NCBI RefSeq assembly: GCF_012489685.1
Contig: NC_080042.1
Span: 25,983,158 to 26,047,157, forward strand
Length of the DNA stretch: 64,000 bases
Direction of reading: 5' to 3'
From: Lotus japonicus
Taxonomy: Eukaryota > Streptophyta > Magnoliopsida > Fabales > Fabaceae
Shown here: one piece after another, positions 42,774 to 54,500 of the stretch
Layout: every line of letters begins with the position of its first letter
Position numbering within the stretch: the stretch's first letter is position 1
The notes under the pieces: generated by a model
What the model saw: the letters and a program-made list of their open reading frames with translations, nothing else
Database searches by the model: none
Told to the model about the DNA's origin: nothing
Made by a program: the position numbers and the translations under genes

Positions 42774-43657
42774 GAAGAACATGGAGGTGCATTTCAGAAT
42801 CAGAAGGAAGTGATGGGGGGAGAGAGAAAGAGAAAAGTGTGTGCAATTATTGATTAAGGAGCTGGGGAAACATGTTTTAACCTACGTACCCACGGTTCTA
42901 GTGCTTATGTTGGACTAGCCTCATACTCTATCTTTTTCACTGTTCCTTCAAAATTTAGCTCACATGCATGTCTTATGCCTTCTGAAACCACATTGCCACG
43001 TCACCAGCCTATGTTTTGTCCTCAACAATGAAGACTGGTTGTGACATGTCATTCTTTGGCTTCTATATTTCAGCAATATATTCTTACCCTCTCTCATTAT
43101 CTTGCAGATTTTGTTGGCATCTTCAGACACTTTTGGTTGCTGTAATTTAGTCAATCTGGTCCCTCTAAAGTCAGAATCTCCCATCCTTTCAACTATTGCG
43201 TATCTCTTTGTACCTTAACATGATAACATCATTTCATTATCAGTATGATTGAGTAACTAACATGTCTATCTACACTTGATGGATATTTTGGTAAGAAATG
43301 AAAACTCTGTTTTGACTAATGGTTTAGTTCCATTAAAAAGTAATGTATCTCAAGAACCAAATTAACTCAATAGCAACCCGATGAATGATTTCTAAAGCAT
43401 AATCTTCAATCGACAGTTAAGTAGCCAAATTAAGGAGCAAAGATTCAATTATGTTTTGTCATCAACTGCTTTCCACATCTAAAATCCAAATTCATCCAAT
43501 CTTGATTTAACATTTTTTAATCCCTAAATGTAATGAATTTAGAATGCATGATCCCAACGAATCTGGGATCGACATGTATATTATTATTGTGATTATTATT
43601 AGTGTACAATGATGTAAGGCATAAAATTTGAATTATGACCTGATACAAACACTATAG
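42774..43657. other. Intergenic, upstream of peptide gene
   Basis: AT-rich sequence with only short frames. A minus-strand frame at 43184-42960 contains KLQQPKVSEDANKICKIMRE, faintly like a pentatricopeptide repeat helix with a possible donor after it, but it is not extended on either side. Confidence 0.35.
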
Positions 43658-43662
43658 CTTAT

Positions 43663-43998
43663 TGTAATGAAAAGTAAGTCACGTGATGGAAGTGAGGCCA
43701 AGAATGATGAGTCACGCATAGTGGAGGGTATCAATAACAAACTTGCTGAAAAAGGGGAAAGGGGCCGCGGGAAGAGAGAGAAAAGGCCCAGCTGGAAGCT
43801 AATTGAAAGAGGGGAATAAATAGGGAAATAGTGCAGTGTATTAGGCATGAATGTTATGATGTATGTTTTTGAATCTTCTTCTCTGCATTCTTGTACTTGA
43901 GCTCTGATTATTAACTGGAAATCAAGAGCTACTTATCCAATACAACTGTTTCTTTTCAATTGAATTTTCTGTTCTTCACTCTCATCATAATCATTACA
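43663..43998 (+). repeat. 5' LTR of Reina-like element
   Basis: 336 bp, TGTAATGAAAAG to AATCATTACA. GGGGAATAAATAGGG near 43813-43826 is the likely TATA region. Confidence 0.92.
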
Positions 43999-44017
43999 TT
44001 GGTGCTTTCATCTCATC

Positions 44018-45121
44018 ATGGCAGACAATACTAGAATGAGGGAGATTTTTGCAGAATTGAAAAAAAATGCCGAGGCTATCATACAGGTCAGTGACGAATT
44101 CCAGGGGAAGATTGAGCGGTTGGAGAGTGCGAACAACGCTCATACGGAACGCATGGAAGCGATACAGATGTCAAATCACTCACAAATCTCCCAGCTCAAT
44201 TCAGGGATAGCTCAGATCCTGCAGCGATTGCAAGCCATGTCGGTGTCTACCCATGGTGCAGTGAACTCACACAAGGAGCAAACGAAATCTTCATTTCAGG
44301 TGAGATCGGTCAAACTGGATTTTCCTCGCTTTGACAGAAAAAATGTAATGGACTGGATCTTTAAGGCAGAACAATTTTTTGATTATTATGGTACATCTGA
44401 TGCTGATAGGTTGATCATAGCTTCTGTGCATTTAGATCTTGATGTTGTGCCTTGGTTTCAAATGATGCAAAAAACGAATCCATTGTTATCTTGGCCAGCT
44501 CTTATTAGAGCTATGAAACTTGATTTTGGACCATCAGCTTATGACTGTCCTAGAGCTACACTGTTTATATTAGCTCAATCTGCTTCTGTAAATGAGTTTT
44601 ATATGGAATTTACTGCCTTAGTGAATCGTGTGGATGGATTAAGCCCTGAAGCTATTCTTGATTGTTTCATTAGTGGATTACAAGAGGAAATTAAAAGGGA
44701 TGTGAAGGCATTGGAACCAAGAACTCTGAGTAGAGCAGTAGCTTTAGCCAAATTATTTGAAGAAAAATATGTTCCCAACACTAAACCCAAACAGTTCCTG
44801 AACACCCCCAGAAATTTCAGCCAAAACACTTCATTCACCTCTAGAAACTCTCATTCAACCCAAAAACCAGAAACAATGACCAAAACCAACCTCCCACCCT
44901 TGCTACCAACACCTACAACCAAACCATTTAACCAAAGACCTCAAAACATCAAAAAAAATTCACCAGCTGAAATACAACTCAGAAGAGAGAAAAATTTATG
45001 TTACTTTTGTGATGAGAAATTTTCACCATCCCACAGATGTCCTAATAGACAAGTCATTCTGCTGCAATTGGAGGATGAGGAGGAAATACAGTCAGATCAG
45101 TCAGTGGATGTGGTGGAATAA
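44018..45121 (+). CDS. Gag of Reina-like element
   Basis: 367 codons from the first ATG after the primer site (about 43999-44012). An N-terminal coiled-coil region (residues about 10-75) is followed by the capsid domain (VKLDFPRFDRKNVMDWIFKAE to about residue 250, including EFTALVNRVDGLSPEAILDC), a polar asparagine/threonine-rich linker, and one zinc knuckle CYFCDEKFSPSHRC of the chromovirus type near residue 330. The frame ends at VDVVE-stop at 45119-45121, just before the deletion that removed the protease. No internal stops, so Gag could be produced. Confidence 0.85.
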   Translation: MADNTRMREIFAELKKNAEAIIQVSDEFQGKIERLESANNAHTERMEAIQMSNHSQISQLNSGIAQILQRLQAMSVSTHGAVNSHKEQTKSSFQVRSVKLDFPRFDRKNVMDWIFKAEQFFDYYGTSDADRLIIASVHLDLDVVPWFQMMQKTNPLLSWPALIRAMKLDFGPSAYDCPRATLFILAQSASVNEFYMEFTALVNRVDGLSPEAILDCFISGLQEEIKRDVKALEPRTLSRAVALAKLFEEKYVPNTKPKQFLNTPRNFSQNTSFTSRNSHSTQKPETMTKTNLPPLLPTPTTKPFNQRPQNIKKNSPAEIQLRREKNLCYFCDEKFSPSHRCPNRQVILLQLEDEEEIQSDQSVDVVE

Positions 45122-48055
45122 GAGGAAATTGAATCTGAAAATCACCATCTGTCTAGCTACACTTGGACCACATGTGGCTGATCATGCAGCATTGACTTTG
45201 AAATTTTTCCAAAATGACCAGTTCATCACACTACGAGGAGGAAAAGTTCAGGAGCCTAGCTTGGCTCAATTTCACCATCTCAGACGGTTGCATAACACTG
45301 ATGCAATTGCAGAAGGTTTTACAATTCAATTGCTGCAGAAAGAGGTACCTGAGGATATATTCAAGGAATTGCCAACAGATGTGGACCCTGAAATAGCTTT
45401 GTTATTGCACAATTATGCCCAGGTTTTCAAAGTTCCATCAGCATTACCACCACAGCGAGATCAGGATCATGCTATTCCATTACAACCGGGTGCAGGACCA
45501 GTCAAAGTGAAACCATATCGATATCCTCACGCACAGAAAGAGCAGATAGAAAAGATGGTTCAAGAAATGTTGGATCAGGGGATAATTCAACCAAGTAACA
45601 GTCCATTTTCCTCACCAATTCTGTTGGTTAAGAAGAAGGATGGCAGGTGGAGATTTTGTACTGACTATCGGGCTCTCAATACCATTACCATTAAGGACAG
45701 CTTCTCGATGCCAATTGTGGATGAATTGTTGGATGAGCTATATAGAGCACAATATTTTTCTAAGCTTGATTTGAGGTCTGGATACCATCAAATTATGCTT
45801 AAGTATGAAGACAGAGCCAAAACTGCATTCAGAACACACCATGGCCATTATGAATGGTTGGTCATGCCATTCGGCCTTACTAACGCTCCAGCAACATTCC
45901 AATCCTTGATGAACAAGATTTTCCAATTTGCCTTAAGGAAATTTGTTCTAGTTTTCTTTGATGACATACTCATTTATAGTCCTTCTTGGAGTGAGCATCT
46001 CAGGCATTTAGAGGCAGTATTACTTATTCTGCAGCAACAGGAGTTATATGCAAAGTTTTCAAAATGTTCTTTTGGAACCACAGAAGTGGATTATTTAGGA
46101 CACAAGGTATCTGGGAAAGGGGTTTCCATGGAGGCAACTAAGGTCCAAGCAGTGCTGGATTGGCCTACTCCAACAAACATTAAACAGTTGAGGGGATTCC
46201 TGGGTTTAACGGGATACTATAGAAGATTCATCAAGGGATATGCACACCTTGTTGTACCCTTAACTGATCTGTTAAAAAAAGACAATTTTGCTTGGAAGGC
46301 AGAAGCAGAAACTGCATTTAATCAACTCAAAACAACAATGACAATGGCACCGGTATTGGCATTACCCAATTTTACACAACCATTCATTCTAGAGACTGAT
46401 GCATCTGGAATTGGGATAGGAGCAGTGTTGGGGCAGGGGGGACATCCCATAGCATACTTTTCAAAAAAATTAGCACCTCGAATGCAGAAACAATCTGCTT
46501 ACATCAGAGAGTTATTAGCTATCACAGAGGCTTTGGCTAAGTTCAGGCACTATTTGTTAGGGAACAAATTTATTATTAGAACTGATCAGAGGAGTTTGAA
46601 GAGCTTGATGGAGCAATCACTACAGACCCCTGAACAGCAAGCATGGTTACATAAATTCTTGGGTTATGACTTCAAGATTGAATACAAACCAGGGAAAGAC
46701 ATCCAAGCAGCAGATGCCTTATCCAGAATGTTCATGCTATCTTGGTCTGAGCCTCACTCATTGTTTTTAGAAGAACTGAGAAGAAAGTTAATTTTCAATC
46801 CCCATCTAAAGCAACTGATGATATATTACAAGAGTTCAGAGGACTCTTATCAGTATACAGTCAAAAAAGGTCTCTTGTTTTGGAAAGATAGATTGGTAAT
46901 TCCAGTGGAGGAGGACATAATACAGAAAATTTTGCAAGAATATCATAGTTCCCCTATTGGTGGTCATGCTGGGATCACTAGAACCCTGGCAAGGCTGAAG
47001 GCTCAGTTTTATTGGCCAAAGATGCAAGAAAGTGTTAAGGAATTTATTCAACATTGTATAATATGTCAGCAAGCAAAAGTCAGTAATACATTGCCCTCAG
47101 GATTACTGCAACCTTTACCTATTCCTAATCAAGTCTAGGAAGACATTGCCATGGATTTTATAACAGGTTTGCCTACTGTGAATGGGTTTTCTGTTATCAT
47201 GGTAGTGATAGATCGACTGACTAAATATGCTCATTTCCTACTATTGAAAGCTGACTACAGTAGCAAATCAGTGGCTGAAGCTTTCATGAATAATATAGTG
47301 AAACTGCATGGGATTCCAAAATCCATTGTGTCAGACAGGGATAAGGTTTTCACTAGTTCTTTTTGGCAACACTTATTCAAATTACATGGCACTACGCTAG
47401 CTATGTCCTCGGCATACCATCCACAAACAGATGGCCAGTCGGAAATATTAAACAAATGCTTGGAAATGTATCTTAGATGCTTCACTTATGAGAATCCAAA
47501 AGGTTGGCTGAAAGCTCTGCCATGGTTTGAATTCTGGTATAACACATCCTTTCACACTAGTTTGGGCATGACTCCATTCAGAGCATTATATGGAAGGGAG
47601 CCTCCAACTCTGACTAGACAACCATATACTACTTCAGATCCTATAGAACTGAAGGAACAATTGACAGACAGAGATAACTTGATAGCCAAGCTAAAAGTCA
47701 ATCTAACAAGGGCGCAACAAGTGATGAAGGTTCAGGCTGATAGGTAGAGACAACAATTAACTTTGGAGGTGGGTGACCAAGTTCTGGTTAAACTGCAACC
47801 ATACAGACAACATTCTGCAGTGTTAAGAAGAAATTACAAGCTGTCAATGAAGTATTTTGGTCCCTTCACTATTAAAGAGAAAATAGGGACAATAGCCTAT
47901 AAGCTGGAGCTTCCTCCCAGTGCAAGGATTCACCCAGTTTTCCATGTATCTCAGCTGAAATTGTTTAAGGGGACTGCTTCTGAACCTTACATGCCATTAC
48001 CATTAACAATTACTGAATTGGGACCAGTTATGACACCAGTAAAAGTACTTGCAAC

Positions 48056-49038
48056 CAGTGTTAATGGCGGATAGCGTAGCGTAGCGGCAAGGCCAAAAAA
48101 GGCTATAGCGCTATAGCGTGTAGCGCTACGGGGGCTACGCTGATTTTTTTTTTTACATACATTCCATCTAATTATACTGTATAATATATATATGGTTGCT
48201 CAAAAATGATAGAACTGAAATTATATCTCACTCACACATAATTGATAAATAGCACTGAAATGAGATGGAGAAGGAGAACAAAACATTAACAGAGAAGAAC
48301 AGAAAATATAGTATGGAAAACAGAGCATGAACAGAGCGTGGAAGAAGTAGAATAGAGATGGAGAGCAAAAGATCAAAGAAAAATGAGAATAGGGATGGAT
48401 AATAGAGAAAAATAAGATGGAGAACAATGAAATATGAGATTGAGAATATAGAAAATCAGAAAAATGAAAGAATAACAGAGAAAAAGGAGGAAGAAGAAAC
48501 ATAGGATGAAATAACCTCAAACAACAGCACTTTCTCGCAGGTGTGGGGAAGAAGGAGCTTAGGAATATCACAAACCTGAAGTCGCCGGAAAATTCGCCGG
48601 AGGTGGTGTGGGTGTGAAGGAGAAGAAGCAACGTGAAGAGGAAGAAGAAACAGAGGTAGGAAGTGAATGTCGAGAACTCTGTACGGTGAAGAAACAGAAG
48701 AGGAAGAAGAAACAATGTGTAAGCTTCATTAACCGATGGGAAATGACCATTCTGCCCTCAGTTTTTTAAAAAGCTTCATTAACCAAATGAGAAAGACCAT
48801 TCTACCCTCAATTTTTAAACCTAAGTCGGGGTAAAAACGAGATTTCGCCCATCATCACTTTCCCTTTCCTCCATCGCGCCGCTATTGCACTGCACCAAGC
48901 GCGATTTTCGCCGCGATCAAGGACGCTACCACCGCGACGCGAAATCCGCGCCGCTACAGCCTCCGGCGTCGCGCCCATCCGCCGCTCCGCCACGTACCGC
49001 CGCGATAGCGGCGCTATAGCCCGCTATTGACAACACTG
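48056..49038. mobile_element. 983-bp hAT-type non-autonomous element
   Basis: Perfect 8-bp target duplication CTTGCAAC (48048-48055 and 49039-49046), terminal inverted repeats CAGTGTT/AACACTG, and subterminal arrays of GCTATAGCG/TAGCGCTA motifs at both ends, all hAT hallmarks. The interior is A/G-rich (48230-48730) with no transposase. The 164-codon minus frame at 48221-48715 is low-complexity Phe/Leu/Ser and is discounted. It inserted in the chromodomain, so it is younger than the Reina-like element. Confidence 0.9.
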
Positions 49039-49192
49039 CTTGCAACACGAAAGATCATAAGAGGTACAAGTCAGATTGGACAGATTTTGGTTCAATGGGA
49101 GAATGGTTTACAAGAAGAAGCCACCTGGGAGGACATTGGTGATATTATGGCAAGCTACCCTACTTTCAACCTTGAGGACAAGGTTGATTTCA

Positions 49193-49205
49193 AAGGGGAA
49201 GGTAA
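49193..49205 (+). other. Polypurine tract of Reina-like element
   Basis: AAAGGGGAAGGTA directly before the 3' LTR start at 49206, within the coding end of the chromodomain. Confidence 0.7.
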
Positions 49206-49592
49206 TGTAATGAAAAGTAAGTCACGTGATGGAAGTGAGGCCAAGAATGATGAGTCACGCATAGTGGAGGGTATCAATAACAAACTTGCTGAAAAAGGGG
49301 AAAGGGGCCGCGGGAAGAGAGAGAAAAGGCCCAGCTGGAAGCTAATTGAAAGAGGGGAATAAATAGGGAAATAGTGCAGTGTATTAGGCATGAATGTTAT
49401 GATGTATGCTTCTTCTTTTCTCTCTGATTTCTCCTTCTGTTTCTGAATCTTCTTCTCTGTTTCTGAATCTTCTTCTCTGCATTCTTGTACTTGAGCTCTG
49501 ATTATTCACTGGAAATTAAGAGCTACTTATCCAATACAACTGTTTCTTTTCAATTGAATTTTCTGTTCTTCACTCTCATCATAATCATTACA
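49206..49592 (+). repeat. 3' LTR of Reina-like element
   Basis: 387 bp. Matches the 5' LTR except for about 51 extra bases near 49407-49460, where TTTCTGAATCTTCTTCTCTG-type units are tandemly repeated. Confidence 0.9.
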
Positions 49593-49597
49593 CTTAT

Positions 49598-51437
49598 CTA
49601 CACTTTTTTTTTTGTTAATAACATGAACCAAGGACATGGGAACACAAACCCTAATTTGATGAATAATTAAGTCCAAATCAAATTGAGAAGGCTGAACAGA
49701 TGCAACCGAAACTACACGTTCTTATCTCCTTTATTTTTTCTTTTCTAATCTATGACATTTGGGTCATTTGTTTCTTTAATTACATCCTTATATTTCATAT
49801 AATTCTCCCTCTTTATACTCACATTCACACTTTTAGCTCAAATTTGTAGGAAGATAATATCTAATCATTCATGTGAAAACTATAACTTATCTCTGACCAA
49901 GTTTATAAAAAAGTTTATAATTGGTCCGGGGTTAATGTATTTAGTGATGTAATGGATTAAATTTGAAAAATAAATGAACAAAATTTCATTTAAGAATATC
50001 AGTTAAAAACTGGCTGAAGTAACAAGTGGTGAGAATAATGGATATAATCATAAATGTCTGTTGAAAAACTCTAATATCACTTATCACGTTTTTTAGAATC
50101 TTTTCCAATATTATTTTGTCATAGTAAAAGCAATGGGATATCTTCTCCAGTCTGCTTTTGACTGATAATTGGCAATTGCCTATAGAAACGCTAAATTTCA
50201 ATCTCCCTGGTCCAACCTCAATAATTAACACCATAATTAATTTGACCTTACAATCTTTGCATGCCAAATCAGTTGCTATATATCATATTAACTCCAAATT
50301 AATGCCAATGCTAAAATTCCCCTTCAATCCCATAAGACTCAATTTGATTTTGTGCTGATTAACATTCATGTGTGTTCTTTGTTAATAATACTACTACTAT
50401 TTTGGTTTAACTTTTCAGGCAACATGTAAAAAAGTATTGAGACATGACAAATTTGAATATGAAACCTGCTTGACTATATACACATTATTTATCATAGGAA
50501 AGTGTTAGGAAAGATCTAGTATGTTGACTCAAACAAGGCATGGAATTTAAATAACTTAAAAATGAAATTGTCAAATAATTGTTGTTCATACTTCATACAT
50601 GTCATTAGAAACTCAATGTATCATAGTTGTAGTGGTTAAAAATGTATTTTTGAACTTTAGGTCGAAAGTTTGATACTAAAGAATTACATTTTAATAATAC
50701 ATTTGATAAACCACATTCCGATCAAAATTGTGAGATCAATTTAATACACGTAAAAAAAGAGCCATTAAGAAAAGTTTTGGTTTCCTAAAAGGAGTCACAA
50801 TAATATATCATTACATCAAGCGAGCAACAGAAGCTTCCTATCCTATCAAAGTCTCAACTATCAAATCCATCCAGAGAACATGAATAAAATTGACTTGAAT
50901 TTAAGATTGAGGAAGAAATTGCGACATCAAATCTCACCCGAAAACATCCAAGCATCAAATCTCACTGAAAAAGTGCAATAGTTGAAGAGAGTAAAGACAT
51001 ATTTTTATTAAATGGCTAAAATATAAGAAGGATTAAGGGTTGGCTTATCAACAAATTAACTCCGGTAAACAAAAAAAGATTTATTAGAACAATGTTTAAA
51101 GTTCAGGGATTAATTAAGATGAAATTAAAGTTAAAGGATCTCTTTGCAAATGGGTTAGAGTTCAAGGTGGTTTTATACATGTCCCCCCTTTTTTTTAAAT
51201 CCTGAATTCTTTAACCAAAGGTAGCACATGTAAACAAACAACTAAATCCTTGATCAATAATGGGTCGAGTGTTTATTCGAGAAATGGTTGCCAGTCAGCA
51301 ATAATTTCAACATTTTCATGCATCACACTCTGAACCAAAGATGTTATGAAATCCAACATCACAAAAAAGAGTATGAATTTTACTACTTTAAGCTCTCTTT
51401 GAAAGCAATGCTCCCTTACAAGCTAAGTGAATCAGTA
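49598..51437. other. Intergenic AT-rich DNA
   Basis: About 1.8 kb between the Reina-like element and the 3' end of the minus-strand gene. Only short, unrelated frames. The last 100-200 bp (about 51250-51437) should contain the 3' UTR of that gene. Confidence 0.45.
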
Positions 51438-51567
51438 TTACTGGAGAACTTCTACCGAAACGCGATTGTTGAGGCAAAAGGTCCTATTCTTTGTGATGAA
51501 TGCACTCATTGCTTTAGTCCTTGATGGAAAACGTACAGTGGCCAATTTAGATAAAACATCTCTAGGC
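51438..51567 (-). CDS. Exon 6 of mitochondrial RRM-like gene
   Basis: Acceptor TTGTTCCAG/GCCTAGAG; encodes [20 protein letters not shown] to VSVEVLQ and stop TAA at 51440-51438. Confidence 0.7.
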
Positions 51568-54500
51568 CTGGAACAAGCAAAAGCCACAATATTGTAAGGA
51601 TCATAGTATCAACAACTATCAGAAACAAAAAAAAAGACAGCCCGGTGCATCAAAGCTACCACTATGGACGGGTCCGGAGAATGGTCCAACCACTTGGTCT
51701 ATTGTACGCAGCCTTACCCTGTTTTTTACATGAAAGGTTGTTTCCAGGACTTGAACCCGTAACCTCAGTCACATAGGAATTAGGAACAACTTTTTTGCTG
51801 TTGCACCAAGACTCACTTTCTAACTATCAGAAACAAATTTAAAATAACATATACTACACATTAACCTTATGGAAACCGAGGATGCATCATAGTCACAACC
51901 AGACAGGGTGCGTTCTATGTCTTCAAATGCTGCATTCATCGGAATTCCTTGAATTACAATCTAGCAAAATCAGGCAGTTAGATGAGGGTGGTGTTTTGAG
52001 TCCACTTATAATTGCATCAATGAATGATAAATAGAAGCATAAAGCATCCGCACCAACACCAAAATTTATACAAAGAAACCTATGTAATCTGCTGATTATA
52101 TACACGGAGCTCAGTAAGTTATGCGTAAACTGAAATCTCAGACTTCTATTTTTTCTGACCCTTTGCAAGCATAATAAATAAAATAATGTGAAAAAGTTGA
52201 ATTTTAAATGACATTTTCACCTATGATACAGTTAGGCATATTACCTGATAGAAACTGTGATGCTCTGCTGTTAATAGACTCAACCATACACACGAGACAG
52301 GGAGTTGGAGGGTTTCATCTAAGGAAAATCCAGAGAGGGCCCTAATGTGGAACGGTTAGCGGAGAGAGAAAGAGTGGGGGGTGGGAGAGAGCTACTAGTA
52401 GAGAACCATGGTAAGCTGGGTGCGATCAGGCCGAAGTTATTTTCTAATTGTGCAGCCAATTTGGCTCAGGCTCTCAATTCCAGGAGTTGAGAGTATTACA
52501 CTGTTTCATTTTTTCCATTTATGTACTAAGAACTCTATTGTTCCATTGGAATTCCCTTTGCAATTGAATATACATTTCCATTTCGCTCATATTTGAGTCA
52601 CGTAACCCATGACATAAGCATGCATAAGAATGCAATGCCCTAAACAGTTTGAACCAGACTCTTGATATGGTCGAATTATAAGAAGGCCCATGTGCCAAAA
52701 TGTTATATTCTTTAACGTTCTTAGTTCATTCCTAATTTTCAGAATCTGAAGGTAAGAAAAATATTGGCCATGGTTCTTGTTATATTTCAAAGCTGGATAT
52801 CAGGTTGGGGTAACACCAAATTAGAATGAGAGATGAGGATGTACAGAAAACCGCATTTAGAACTCGTGATGGCCAATATGAGTACTTGGTGGTGCCATTT
52901 GGGCTAACCAATGCCCCTTTAACATTCCAAGCAGCAATGAATGAGCTAATTTGACCATACATAAGGAAGATGGCATTGTTATTCTTTAATGAAATATTTG
53001 TGTATAGTGGGGCATTTAGAATTTGTACTGTCTACTTTACTGCAGCAGTGGTTTTTCACTAATTTGAACAAGTGTCAAATTGGAAGGACTGTAGACTTAC
53101 TTGGGTCTTATAATATCAGGAGAAGGGGTAATGTATAAGCAGTTCTTGCTTGGGCAGTTCCCCACAATGTCAGGAGTAAAGGGATTCTTGGGCCTGATAA
53201 GATATCACCGCAAGTTCATTGCGGGATATAGGAGAATTGCTAGACCACTTATTGTACCAAGAAGGATACGTTCCAATGGGTAGAGGAGGCCGACCAAGCG
53301 TTCATAAAGTTAAAGAGGAGTGTCACTTCTGCTCCTGTTCTTGCATTACCTGACTTTTCCAAAGTCTTCGAGATTGAATGTGATGCATCACAAAGGACTA
53401 AGGAGCGTGAGGGCTGTCATAATGCAAGAAAAAATGACTTATTGCCTACTTCAGCAAGGCTTTGTCTAAACAGAATCTTTCTAAGGCCCTGTTTGCGAGA
53501 GCTTATTTGAGCTTATTTGATAGCATAAGCGCTTGTGCAAGTGTTTGGGAGAGCTTATGCAAACAGCTTATGGCCTACCATAAACTGTTTTGAGCTTATT
53601 TTCATAAGCTACTCAGGATAGCTTATGAAAAAGAGCTTATGTTTATATATAGTTATTTTCAATTTATTTCAATAAATTTTTTAAAATAGCTTATGAATAA
53701 GCTCTTATGACTGGTCGCTTATGACCATTAGCGCTTAATTAAGCCGTTTTCCCAAACAGGGCCTAAATCTACTTATGAGAAAGAAATCATGGCATTAGCT
53801 CTATCCATTCAGAATTGGAGAAATTACCTACTGGGAAGATTATTCAAGGTATTTACTGACCAGAAGAGTTTGAATTTCTTGTTTCAGCAACGAATTAACT
53901 CTCCTCAAGGGCATTGAACTTAGAGACAAATTGCTTCAAATTTATGTGGGTTCGCAATGAAGAGAATCCAAGAGTTTTCCCCAAGACTATGACAGTTCGC
54001 AAAAGCAGAAGTATTCTACTTTAACCCCGGGAGGTTTACTACCACCGTTGGAAATTCCTGAAATTATTTGGGACGACTTTTCAATGGACTTCAACACGAG
54101 ACTGCCCAAATCGTGAAGTTTTGAAGCAATTATGGTGGTGGTGGATCGATTATCGAAGTATAGTAATTTTATACTATTAAAGCACCCTCATACAGCTAAA
54201 ACAGTAACAGAGTTGTTCTCTGAAGAGATGGTCAAGTTGCATGGGGTACCCAACTAACCCAAGTCTATTGTTAGTGACAAAGACCTTGGTTTTATGAGTC
54301 AGGCAAGAGCTCTTTAAACTCCAAGCTACCAAGCTGAGAATGAGTTCTGAACTCTGAAGACAACGCGGAAACTGATGGGCAGATTCATTTCTTCTTCAGT
54401 TTGGACAAGAGGGCATGGGCTGTTCAATACTGATGAGCACTTCAATACGTGTTTAGAAACCTATTTACAATGTTTTGTACTGGAACAAACAAAGCTTTAG

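Larger units (their letters stand above)
45144..49362 (+). pseudogene. Pol of Reina-like element (protease deleted, two stops, split chromodomain)
   Basis: Resumes as CLATLGPHVADHAALTLKFF, the stretch that normally follows the protease; the D-[ST]-G domain is missing. Then reverse transcriptase ([38 protein letters not shown], catalytic FFDD), RNase H (ETDASGIGIGAVLGQGG, TDQRSL), the integrase zinc finger (HAGITRTLARLKAQFYWPKM and CIICQQAK) and integrase core (MDFITGLP, SDRDKVF, QSEILNKCL). TAG stops at 47136-47138 (a conserved Trp position before EDIAMDF) and 47745-47747. The C-terminal chromodomain is split by 48056-49038; its remainder (LVQWENGLQEEATWEDIGDI) lies at 49039-49200 and reads into the LTR to 49362. 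Confidence 0.85.
43663..49592 (+). mobile_element. Reina-like chromovirus (Ty3/gypsy), complete but defective
   Basis: A 5.93-kb insertion with LTRs 43663-43998 and 49206-49592, perfect target duplication CTTAT (43658-43662 and 49593-49597), gag, then pol in another frame, a C-terminal chromodomain and a polypurine tract. Short LTRs, gag type and the chromodomain placed next to the 3' LTR fit the Reina lineage. Defects: the protease is deleted, pol has two in-frame TAG codons, and a hAT-type element splits the chromodomain. Confidence 0.93.

Noticed and set aside
42960..43184. Minus-strand frame with KLQQPKVSEDANKICKIMRE, PPR-like
   Set aside because: Only one helix-like motif, no further repeats or exons on either side; too little to call a gene.
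48221..48715. 164-codon minus-strand frame
   Set aside because: Phe/Leu/Ser low-complexity translation of an A/G-rich stretch inside a hAT-type element.
51740..51780. tRNA-like B box and surrounding sequence, possible tRNA gene
   Set aside because: No cloverleaf or anticodon arm; it is the tRNA-derived head of the Au-type SINE.
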